From positions 1 through 13,566 of the forward strand of contig CALKIA010000250.1 of NCBI GenBank assembly GCA_937988705.1: a DNA stretch of 13,566 nucleotides, in the 5' to 3' direction. Both the position numbers and the translations under genes were made by a program. The notes under the pieces are model-generated. The model ran no database searches. It saw nothing but the letters and a program-made list of their open reading frames with translations, and was not told where the DNA came from. Origin of the DNA: an uncultured Chloroflexota bacterium. GTDB lineage: Bacteria; Chloroflexota; Anaerolineae; Aggregatilineales; Phototrophicaceae. Shown one piece after another: positions 1 through 7,038 of this stretch; position 1 is the first letter of the stretch; every line of letters begins with the position of its first letter.

Positions 1-125
1 GATGCGGTCTTTCAGTTCGCGTTTGTGGACATATCTGGATGTAGCAATGACATAAGCCGATTGCAGGACGATAAATCCCCGCTTCTGACTAGGAAACGGA
101 ACGACGCCCCTCAGGTCCACAAATC

Positions 126-155
126 AAACGCTGATCAAGCCGATCAGCGTTTTTT
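126..155 (+). terminator. Rho-independent terminator, possibly bidirectional
   Basis: A perfect 11-bp inverted repeat (AAACGCTGATC at 126-136, its complement at 142-152) closes a 5-base loop. On the plus strand it runs into six T residues (150-155). It would end transcription entering from the left edge, where only a short frame with a stop at 53-55 is visible. In the minus direction it lies 46 bp past the histidine-kinase stop and is followed by the weaker GTTTGATTTG, so it could also serve that gene. Bases 1-125 hold nothing I can assign with confidence. Confidence 0.75.
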
Positions 156-198
156 GTTGTTTGAACACTTTCAAAACCAGAAGATGAGATGTGGAATG

Positions 199-520
199 CT
201 AACTCTGGGCAGCAGGAATCTTCAATTCAACTCTAGTACCCTCGCCTACCTTACTTTCTATCGTAACAACATCGTTATGTAATTTCATAATACCTTTCAC
301 AACTGTTAACCCACTGCCTGTACCTTCTTGTTCATTTACCTCTCTCTCAACCTGGAAAAACGTATCGAACAACTTAGATTGCGCTTCAACAGGAATACCC
401 CGACCATAATCTCTAACTGAGAAAACTGTGCTTTCATTATCTTCAGAATAAACATCAATCTCTATCGTAGACTCGGGAGAGGAAAACTTTATAGCGTTGT
501 CGACAACCTCTCTAAGTGCA
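199..520 (-). pseudogene. Histidine kinase, C-terminal ATPase domain only (5' truncated)
   Basis: This is the last ~107 codons of a two-component sensor kinase. All ATP-binding boxes of the HATPase_c fold are present in order: N box with REVVDNAIKFSS, G1 box with RDYGRGIP (DxGxG), F box with LFDTFFQ, and G2 box GTGSGL followed by a typical C-terminal strand. The dimerisation/phosphoacceptor histidine domain and any sensor domain are missing. The frame can be read back to a TTG at 573, but those first ~18 codons lie in the adjoining IS3-family remnant in a different frame from its transposase, so they are not native kinase sequence. The fragment is more AT-rich than the genes to its right. It could still be translated as an orphan ATPase domain, but a decayed, IS-interrupted gene is far more likely. 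Confidence 0.8.
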
Positions 521-661
521 TGACCCGGCGCTTTAATGGACAGTAAATTTGTCACGGGCGAAACGGTGCTCAAAAACAGCCGGGCTGAGATAGCCGAGTG
601 ATGGATGGCGATGACGACGGTTGTACCAGCACTCGATGAAGTCGAAGAGGGCAGCGTGGGT
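521..661 (-). mobile_element. IS3-family insertion sequence remnant, right end
   Basis: This stretch carries the 3' end of an IS3-family transposase gene and, overlapping its stop, a run reading TGTCCATTAAAGCGCCGGG then TCA on the minus strand (541-521). That resembles the right terminal inverted repeat of many IS3-group elements, which end in CA. Kinase homology begins directly after this point, as expected if the element inserted into the kinase gene. The left part of the element, including most of the transposase and the left inverted repeat, is absent; homology stops at about 661, only 15 bp from the neighbouring glycosidase stop codon. The exact right boundary is inferred from resemblance, not from a paired repeat. 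Confidence 0.7.
533..661 (-). pseudogene. IS3-family transposase (OrfB) C-terminal fragment
   Basis: The minus strand reads 42 residues: THAALFDFIECWYNRRHRHP followed by SLGYLSPAVFEHRF and a short tail to a TAA at 535-533. The pattern LFDFIExWYNRRxRHxSLGYLSPxxFE is the hallmark C-terminus of IS3-family DDE transposases (end of the rve domain). An in-frame TAA lies directly upstream of the first Thr codon, so the upstream catalytic D, D and E residues are not encoded here. It is a dead remnant too short to have activity. Confidence 0.8.
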
Positions 662-676
662 TTACTCTCTGCTGGG

Positions 677-3310
677 CTATGCGTGGCTTACAGTCCATTG
701 AATCCGTAGCTTATCGCCTACGCTGATGGTGATAGACTGTGTGAAAACCATCCGGTTTTCCTGCCTGAAATACGCGACAGATTGATCTTTCACCTTTACC
801 CCAGTAACAGAGGAAATGTGCATGCTCGGCGGTAGGAGAAAACTGTCGAGGCACAGCGAACCATACACGAGATGCAGTACAACCGAGCTTTCTGTGATCT
901 GAACGCTACCCCAACCGCTATCGAGTGACCAGAAACAGTGGAATTCCCCGTCGACCAAGCGAATAGGCGCAAACCCGATTTCGCGGCGCACCCCATCAAA
1001 CTGAAAACCAGAAAACGCGTTGAGCAACGCATAACTGGCTAGGGAGCGAGCGCAATTGCTGCCACATTCAATTTCGTTCCACGGGTTCCGTTTCGCGCCA
1101 TCATAGCGTGCGCGGATGGCCGCCACACACATCAGTCCCTCATCGACAAGACCCGCTTGAATCATGTGAATGGCGGTTGCCCATTCATGACCAACTTGGG
1201 TTTCCTGGGCATAAGGGAGCGGTATCATCGGCTTGGTGCGGTCAGCGGGCCATGCGCAGATGATGAGCCCCGCCTCATCACCCAATGTGTAGAGCCGCCA
1301 AGGGTTGTACTCGGTGCGCAGCAAGTGCTTAAAATTGTAACGGTAGGTGGACGCCAGTGCCTGTTTCACCTGTTCCTGATCGAACACCGAACCCAAACCA
1401 TACAGATTAGCCTGCCACTGGGCGATCAGCATATCCAGTTCACAACCCGCGCCCACCTGATATTTTATTTCGGCGTGTTCCTCATCCCAATAGCTATCCG
1501 ACGTCAGATCATCGGAGAGTCCAAACGTGTGCAGCCAATCTTGATCTTGCAGGTTGATATGTTGACCATAGTATTCCCCGTTGAACAGATGCTCATCCGC
1601 CCAACATTTACCTCGTTCAAATACGTCGAGTAATTGAGCGCTGAAGTCTGGTTCACCAAGGTGATCCGCCATCTCGGAAGCCGCCTTCAAGGCGGCAAGG
1701 TAGTACCCAGTGAGCCACGCGTTAGGGCCAAACAATTCCATCTCGAGCGTATGATGCTGCCGCCCCCAGAGAACACCCGTCTGTTCAGGATCCCAGCGAT
1801 CGGGATTATCCGGACTCCACGCATAAACCAGCGTCTGCTTCAGGCTTGACCACACACTTTGGAGCCATTCGGTATTGCCGCTAATTTTCCAGTCCCGGTA
1901 CGTTTTCAGCACATCACCCAACTGTCCATCTGCCGATGGACGGAACACGCTGTGGGGCAGTCCCAATGGCAGTTGCAAGCGGAAATGGCTGCCTCCATTG
2001 GTATCCACGTTATAGCGATAATTAGCGGTGCGCATCGACCGCTCTAATCGCGGAAAGAGAAATGCCAGCGCCAGCGCGTAATTCCAGACGTGCGTACACG
2101 AGCCTTCACAGCACCCCGCAGCCACACCGACGCCTTCCCATCCATAGAACGTCCCATCCTCCAGACGCATCACGGTCGGCGATTTCAAAACTGAAAGGTT
2201 CGCCGAGACGCCTTCGAGCGCGACCTCTGGGAGATCGCTGCTAAACAGACTGGCTTTAAATTGACGGGTCTCATGGGCAAGTCGCTCCCATTCCGTAAGG
2301 GCATAAGTGGCACTCGCAACCGAATCGGGCCACTGGGTTGCGTAATAATTCTTCCAGCGATTTTCGAGCCCCGCCTGTTGAGCACCAGCATCAGCATTGG
2401 GTGACCAGTAGTTGCGGCAGTTGGGAAAGTTCCACGTCAGCACAAAGCGCACGCAGCGTGTCTCACCTGGTTCGAGTCGCATATGTGCCGCTAGCTGCCC
2501 ATGATCGCGGTCATTCCAGCCCGTCTGCTTAAACTCCTCAGTCGGCGGATAAGTGCGATTGTGCAGGGCTCCGGGCTTGAGCAGATCGCGCCAGTAAACT
2601 TCGAGTGCATCCGACCACCGACCACGATACCAGTATTCCTGATAACTACATTGTGGGTTGTCCGTCGCGAGACAGAGATCGCCATACTCAAAATCATCGA
2701 CTGAACGAGTGCGGTTCAGTAGGTGCAAGCAGCATAACTCTTCGTGACGGCTAACGGCATTCATGCCTTCCGATTTAAACGGATTGCCCATCACGCCTAT
2801 CACCGTGTAATCAATGGGTTGATCTGTGCTGTTGGTAATTGAAATTTCGAAGAATGCGCCCGGAATTCCTGAATCCCGTTCGTTGGTGGGAATGAAGGGG
2901 TTGAACGCTGTGAGGCTAACCACTCCGGGAAATGCATCATCCTGAAACGCGAGGTCAGCAAAAGGGAACTCACCGCGAAACTCCTGCTCACTGAAGTGCG
3001 GCATGCCCGCCATGCTATCGCGCAGTGGACCAAAACCATACCCTTCGTAGAAGAACGATCGTCCGCGTTCGCCCATATACGACCCATTCATATCGCCGTG
3101 GAGGACGCGCAGATCCAGTACCTGACCACCGCGTTCAGCTTTCAGGGCAAAATGAGATAAGCCGTTCACGCTACCTTTGTTGGGGCGATTGAAGATTTCC
3201 CAGTCGATGAGCCGTCCATTGCCTGCTAAACCAATGCAACCCGTGCCGAGTCCGCCAAGCGGAAAGCTGATCTGATTTCGTTTTTCGTGCCGATAAACGA
3301 AGCGGCTCAC
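677..3310 (-). CDS. GH116-type glycosidase (DUF608), copy A
   Basis: Predicted cytoplasmic retaining beta-glycosidase (877 aa, no signal peptide) related to GH116 (beta-glucosidase/glucosylceramidase; bacterial example TxGH116). The N-terminal beta-sandwich spans roughly residues 1-310, the (alpha/alpha)6 catalytic domain roughly 330-770, and a short beta-rich tail follows. Visible motifs are YGWEG (E392), CTHVWNY (405-411), the HHTLEMELFG block (519-528) and ARYD...NPWNEIECG (734-750) with R755. By analogy with TxGH116, E392 is a candidate nucleophile, residue 523 the acid/base position, and E746/R755 the glucose-binding pair; this alignment is from memory. Residue 523 is Glu here but Asp in copy B. 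The start is GTG with an AAGGA Shine-Dalgarno that overlaps the preceding TAA; the MSRFVY N-terminus matches copy B. It is last in the operon, 9 bp after the GTPase gene. Substrate unknown; a beta-glucoside or beta-xyloside is likely. Confidence 0.85.
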   Translation of the reverse strand: MSRFVYRHEKRNQISFPLGGLGTGCIGLAGNGRLIDWEIFNRPNKGSVNGLSHFALKAERGGQVLDLRVLHGDMNGSYMGERGRSFFYEGYGFGPLRDSMAGMPHFSEQEFRGEFPFADLAFQDDAFPGVVSLTAFNPFIPTNERDSGIPGAFFEISITNSTDQPIDYTVIGVMGNPFKSEGMNAVSRHEELCCLHLLNRTRSVDDFEYGDLCLATDNPQCSYQEYWYRGRWSDALEVYWRDLLKPGALHNRTYPPTEEFKQTGWNDRDHGQLAAHMRLEPGETRCVRFVLTWNFPNCRNYWSPNADAGAQQAGLENRWKNYYATQWPDSVASATYALTEWERLAHETRQFKASLFSSDLPEVALEGVSANLSVLKSPTVMRLEDGTFYGWEGVGVAAGCCEGSCTHVWNYALALAFLFPRLERSMRTANYRYNVDTNGGSHFRLQLPLGLPHSVFRPSADGQLGDVLKTYRDWKISGNTEWLQSVWSSLKQTLVYAWSPDNPDRWDPEQTGVLWGRQHHTLEMELFGPNAWLTGYYLAALKAASEMADHLGEPDFSAQLLDVFERGKCWADEHLFNGEYYGQHINLQDQDWLHTFGLSDDLTSDSYWDEEHAEIKYQVGAGCELDMLIAQWQANLYGLGSVFDQEQVKQALASTYRYNFKHLLRTEYNPWRLYTLGDEAGLIICAWPADRTKPMIPLPYAQETQVGHEWATAIHMIQAGLVDEGLMCVAAIRARYDGAKRNPWNEIECGSNCARSLASYALLNAFSGFQFDGVRREIGFAPIRLVDGEFHCFWSLDSGWGSVQITESSVVLHLVYGSLCLDSFLLPPSMHISSVTGVKVKDQSVAYFRQENRMVFTQSITISVGDKLRIQWTVSHA

Positions 3311-3315
3311 AGGAC

Positions 3316-3321
3316 ATCCTT
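3316..3321 (-). promoter_or_regulatory. Ribosome binding site overlapping upstream stop, deciding a GTG start
   Basis: The minus strand reads TTAAGGATGTCCTGTG. The AAGGA is 6 bases before the GTG start of glycosidase copy A and shares bases with the TAA stop of the GTPase gene. No ATG gives the MSRFVY start shared with copy B. The same TTAAGG arrangement recurs at 7037-7041. It suggests translational coupling. Confidence 0.65.
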
Positions 3322-4402
3322 AAGGCTGGATCGCACCTGTCAATCGATGCGTGGGGCGCGGCGGCAGTGGACGGAAACACTCCGCATGGGTTAGGTAATA
3401 TCGTGCCATCGGATCGGGACGACTCACTTCGATGCTTCTCTGGACGGCTTGTTGTAGGCTAGGTGGATCGAGACTGACACGGGCATTGAGGGTGAAGTCC
3501 AGTTCCTCCGTCGGAATATCGGGTGTCTCAACATCCCACGAAGGAGCCGCTCCCGTCTGCGTAATGCTCACTTTGAAGGTTGCCTGCGGGCTAGTCACAT
3601 GTGCTTTGATATGAGCAATCGACGCTTCACCCAGCAGTTGAGTCAGCTTGTCCAACAGGTGAACTGTCCAGCCACGACCCGAAAACGGTTTGGAGGCGCG
3701 CACCACTCCTTCGACATTCAACCACGCGAGTTCGGCTTCGGCATCGGCATAGCGCTCATAATCGACCACCATCGAACGTCGACTGGTACTCACGAGTCCG
3801 AGCACAATATCCAACCACGCATCGACACCCGCTCCTGTCTGGGCGGATAAATGCAAACAACGCGCCTCGGGATACGAAATATGAAGCGCTGCTTCCTGCT
3901 GGGCGAGGGTATCACTGTCAAGCAGATCGACCTTATTGAGCAGGAGAATCTCGGCTTCCTCAAGCTGACGTTCAAAAAGATAAGCGACGTTCGGGGACAA
4001 CGTGCGTCGGTCACGGGTTGCATCGGCGACAACACTGAGCGGCGCAACTTCATACTGCCCCGGAAAGTAAGTAGTCAACGGACGCAGTACCGTCGACACC
4101 AGATCCGTGCAGCTGCCAACGGGTTCTGCCAGAATGATATCAGGCTGTGTGTTGACAGTCAGCTGGCTCAACGCTTCCACCAGATCGGGAAAAGCGCAGC
4201 AAAAGCAGCTTCCCGCAACTTCGGCCACCGATAACCCGTGTCCGGCGAGCAGCGCACTATCCACCAGATTCGAGCCTTGATCGTTCGTCACAACCCCGAC
4301 CTGATACCCGCGGTCAATTAGATGACGTGCTGCTTGCGTCAACAGTGTTGTCTTGCCTGCACCCAAGAACCCGCCAACAACGACTAATCGACTTGTCCGC
4401 AT
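3320..4402 (-). CDS. CobW/COG0523-family G3E P-loop GTPase (metallochaperone type)
   Basis: A 360-aa SIMIBI/G3E GTPase of the CobW/HypB/UreG superfamily, whose members use GTP hydrolysis to insert metals (Zn, Co, Ni) into target proteins. It shows Walker A GGFLGAGKTT (10-19), the family metal-binding CxCC as CFCC (66-69), the switch region AEPVGS (92-97) and the NKVD guanine-specificity motif (156-159). The usual NExG motif after strand 2 is replaced by TNDQGSNLVD (39-48), and there is no His-rich tail, so it belongs to a divergent subgroup. Residues ~215-360 form an atypical C-terminal domain. Spacing is 41 bp after the alpha-toroid gene and 9 bp before glycosidase copy A, so co-expression with the glycosidases is expected. 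A client metalloprotein inside this operon is possible (see findings). Family assignment is secure; metal and client are unknown. Confidence 0.85.
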   Translation of the reverse strand: MRTSRLVVVGGFLGAGKTTLLTQAARHLIDRGYQVGVVTNDQGSNLVDSALLAGHGLSVAEVAGSCFCCAFPDLVEALSQLTVNTQPDIILAEPVGSCTDLVSTVLRPLTTYFPGQYEVAPLSVVADATRDRRTLSPNVAYLFERQLEEAEILLLNKVDLLDSDTLAQQEAALHISYPEARCLHLSAQTGAGVDAWLDIVLGLVSTSRRSMVVDYERYADAEAELAWLNVEGVVRASKPFSGRGWTVHLLDKLTQLLGEASIAHIKAHVTSPQATFKVSITQTGAAPSWDVETPDIPTEELDFTLNARVSLDPPSLQQAVQRSIEVSRPDPMARYYLTHAECFRPLPPRPTHRLTGAIQP

Positions 4403-4443
4403 TCCGTATTCTACCCTCTACCCATACACCACTTGGATCGTCA

Positions 4444-7029
4444 TCAAGCCGTTAGGTTCGGGCTGACTTCGATCCACTCCCGCACTTCTGTATCATCAGT
4501 CACCTGCACCGCCGCGTGCCGCTGACCATTGAGGATGAGGTTATACTCTCCGATTGGTAAACCCGCCATCCGTAGTTCGAGCCGATAGGGAGAAGCGTAA
4601 GGTTTGGGCAGTTGACTCAACGTGTTCTCATACCGGATCTGTAGTTCAGCGCCGCGCAGAACCGCTTCGCGCACGACGACGCCATCCACGCCGACAGCGA
4701 TATTACGTGCTAGATCGATGTAGAGACCGCCCAACTGCCGCAGCATATCGTTCGCACCACACAGTCCGGCAGCTTCCCCCCAACTGGCATCCGTGCGCAT
4801 GGTGGACTGCGGAAAGCCTTCGTGATCGATGTTTTCTGGACCTAAACCAAGCGGAAAGTTCGGATAAGGGTAAATGCCGTTGGCACTGTGGCGCGGATGA
4901 TTGACCAAGACCAGTCCGGCGCGTGCTGAGGCGATACCGCGCTCGATCAAATCCTGCCGCCCGAGCTGCTTCCCATACCAGATGAAGATCTCGGCAACTT
5001 CTCCCTGCCGTGCGTCAAGCCACGCGGCGTCGCCGTTGTCGGTCGCCCACCCACCGAACGAATACGCCGTGCTAATGTAGTGGGGCGGCCAAACCGCTTG
5101 ATAGAACGCCGCATACTCCAGCGCTTGCGCACCGAGATCCAGGTAGCGGCGATCTCCGGTTGCCCGGAACAGCGCCGCGAAACCTTCTCCCGCCCAGAAC
5201 AGGGGGAGAGTGCCACGCGGCTCCTGATCCTGAACGTGATCGTGGAAATCCATCGGTTTGGAACCGCAAGAAAAGTAACATTCGGTGTCCAGCCAGCGCT
5301 GACGTGGCAAGATGTGATCGGTGAGAAACTGGGCGATCCGCTGGGCTGCCGTCAGATAGCGCGCACTCCCGTCGATCTGGGATAGCTCGGAGAGCAGCCA
5401 AACGTGAACACCGACTTCGCTGGTGAAGCGTAAATGCGGGTTAGGCTGAAGATCATGGCTGAACCAGACAGGCACACAGCCATTTTCGTCGATGTGTTCG
5501 ACGAGAAAATCCGCGTAGTTCTGAACATAGGGCACAATGCGTGGGTCAGGTGTGCACAGGTGGTAATAGCGCAGCAGATGTGCGGTGGTCTTGCTCATGG
5601 AGGGCGTGTGATAACTAGTGGCAGCGTCGTCAAAGTACCGCGCGCACAGCAGGTCGATCCGGTGTGGATCGAATGTCATTGGCGGTTCCCAGTGATTATT
5701 CTGCCAGCGCCGGGTGTGAAACCGGTAGATCGTGGGGAATAAACCGTGGTGCTGCGGCGCGGCGAGCGCGAGATTCACCGCGCGTCGCGCCTTGTCCAGT
5801 AAATCAGCATCGTGCAGACGCTGTCCCCAACCATACAGTGCGACTGCATCGCGCGCATTATTCCAGAAGGATGTATTGCCGATCAAATCGTACCACTGGG
5901 GCGCATTATTACGGTAACCGCCGACGGGTATACCGTCAATCTCCCAGTTCAACCACGATAGGAGTTCGGGATACTCTGACGGGGCCTGGTGCACTGCACC
6001 GTATGTCCCATCGGGCAGCAGTTCAACGGCTGAGCCGAGATAGGCAAAACTCGCCGGGTAGCAGCACTGGGCATATTCCGCCAGCGGCATCACCTGAGGA
6101 CGCGGCAGGTGGAAATAGTGCGTGCCGTACCGCTCCCACAAGAAGCGCGTGATGCGCTGATAACCCCGGAAGCGCGGCGCATCTGCGCTCAGAAACACGT
6201 CAAACGCGTAGCGAACCACCGCGCTTCCCAATTCACGCACCATGGTTCCATCGTTTGGATGACGCCAGTGCATGTGATGCGTGGCAATGCTATCTATCAG
6301 CCCGTAGGCGATCAGCGGTTGTGGCGTGATCTGGGATTGCAGGTGCAGATCGAGCGCAGCAGGCAGCGTGATCGTGCTGCGATCTACAGGGATAGAGAAA
6401 GCCCTCCCGGTCGCGACCTGTCGCGCGTCCGGTGCAAGAACCGCATTGTCGTTGATAGTGTCCAGATCGGGGACGACCGCCATAAAGAGCGCGTCATGCT
6501 GTAGAACGACCGCGGGCGAGTAGAAGACCCGATCGCTGATCACGTCGTCGTCAGCAAACTTAAGACTGGGCGAGTGGATGAATTCGGGCGCGCCTACGAA
6601 GTCGAAGGCGAATGTGGACAAGGCGTATTCGAGCTTCGGGGGCAACCCTACCAGTTCGATCCGAACTTCCATGTGGAAATGATCGCTGTGCTCGTGCAGC
6701 GTAATGCGTTGTTCAATCTGATGCTCACCCAGTCGTCCGCTAAGCGTGACTGTCGCCGCGTCGCCATTATCACTGATCCTGATATCACGCAGCCCTTCCG
6801 CGATCAACAACCTGTGGGCCGGATCACGAGCCACATCGTACAGGGGAATGCCCGCCTGCGGATACGGGAATGGGGGATGAAATGCTGTGATCACTCGGTG
6901 CCATTCGGAACCTGACCATGCCAAGAATTCACCGTCAACGCCTTGTGGGTTGACGGTGAAGACGGCCTTGAGGCGATCATTGGCGATCACGATGACCACC
7001 CCCGAGTGTTCGAGACGGATCCCAGCCAT
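4444..7029 (-). CDS. Unrecognised large protein, putative alpha-toroid (six-hairpin-type) glycosidase
   Basis: An 861-aa protein without signal peptide that I cannot place in a named family. Three regions are visible: a beta-rich N-terminal part (~1-290), a long helical part (~310-765) with repeated aromatic/hairpin motifs and short repeat-like helices such as GDRRYLDLGAQALEYAAFY, typical of (alpha/alpha) toroids, and a beta-rich tail (~770-861). This beta-sandwich + toroid + beta layout is shared by many glycoside hydrolases and epimerases. Conserved-looking segments are FDDAATSYHTPS (466-477), TECYFSCGSKPMDFHDH (582-598), GGWATDNGDAAW (659-670) and MRTDASWGEAAG (744-755); catalytic carboxylates may lie among them, but none is proven. 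C584, C588, H596 and H598 could bind a metal. The ATG has AAGG 7 bases upstream, overlapping the TAA of the preceding glycosidase gene, 9 bp away. Context between two GH116-type genes supports cytosolic sugar processing; the activity is unknown. Confidence 0.65.
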   Translation of the reverse strand: MAGIRLEHSGVVIVIANDRLKAVFTVNPQGVDGEFLAWSGSEWHRVITAFHPPFPYPQAGIPLYDVARDPAHRLLIAEGLRDIRISDNGDAATVTLSGRLGEHQIEQRITLHEHSDHFHMEVRIELVGLPPKLEYALSTFAFDFVGAPEFIHSPSLKFADDDVISDRVFYSPAVVLQHDALFMAVVPDLDTINDNAVLAPDARQVATGRAFSIPVDRSTITLPAALDLHLQSQITPQPLIAYGLIDSIATHHMHWRHPNDGTMVRELGSAVVRYAFDVFLSADAPRFRGYQRITRFLWERYGTHYFHLPRPQVMPLAEYAQCCYPASFAYLGSAVELLPDGTYGAVHQAPSEYPELLSWLNWEIDGIPVGGYRNNAPQWYDLIGNTSFWNNARDAVALYGWGQRLHDADLLDKARRAVNLALAAPQHHGLFPTIYRFHTRRWQNNHWEPPMTFDPHRIDLLCARYFDDAATSYHTPSMSKTTAHLLRYYHLCTPDPRIVPYVQNYADFLVEHIDENGCVPVWFSHDLQPNPHLRFTSEVGVHVWLLSELSQIDGSARYLTAAQRIAQFLTDHILPRQRWLDTECYFSCGSKPMDFHDHVQDQEPRGTLPLFWAGEGFAALFRATGDRRYLDLGAQALEYAAFYQAVWPPHYISTAYSFGGWATDNGDAAWLDARQGEVAEIFIWYGKQLGRQDLIERGIASARAGLVLVNHPRHSANGIYPYPNFPLGLGPENIDHEGFPQSTMRTDASWGEAAGLCGANDMLRQLGGLYIDLARNIAVGVDGVVVREAVLRGAELQIRYENTLSQLPKPYASPYRLELRMAGLPIGEYNLILNGQRHAAVQVTDDTEVREWIEVSPNLTA

Positions 7030-7038
7030 GGGCGTGCC

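Noticed and set aside
2..55. Plus-strand frame (ATG at 2-4, TAA at 53-55) that might be the 3' end of a gene entering from the left
   Set aside because: Only 17 codons and no recognisable sequence; the terminator at 126-155 is compatible with it but does not prove it.
25..282. Plus-strand frame of 85 codons at the left edge
   Set aside because: It runs through the stem-loop terminator at 126-155 and over the kinase fragment on the other strand, with no family motif.
2093..2113. E402 of copy A as catalytic nucleophile in CCEGSCTH
   Set aside because: The equivalent residue in copy B is Ala while the rest of the block is kept, so a catalytic role is unlikely.
5664..6152. 162-codon plus-strand frame opposite the 861-aa protein
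   Set aside because: Arg-rich low-information translation typical of an antisense frame in moderate-to-high GC DNA.
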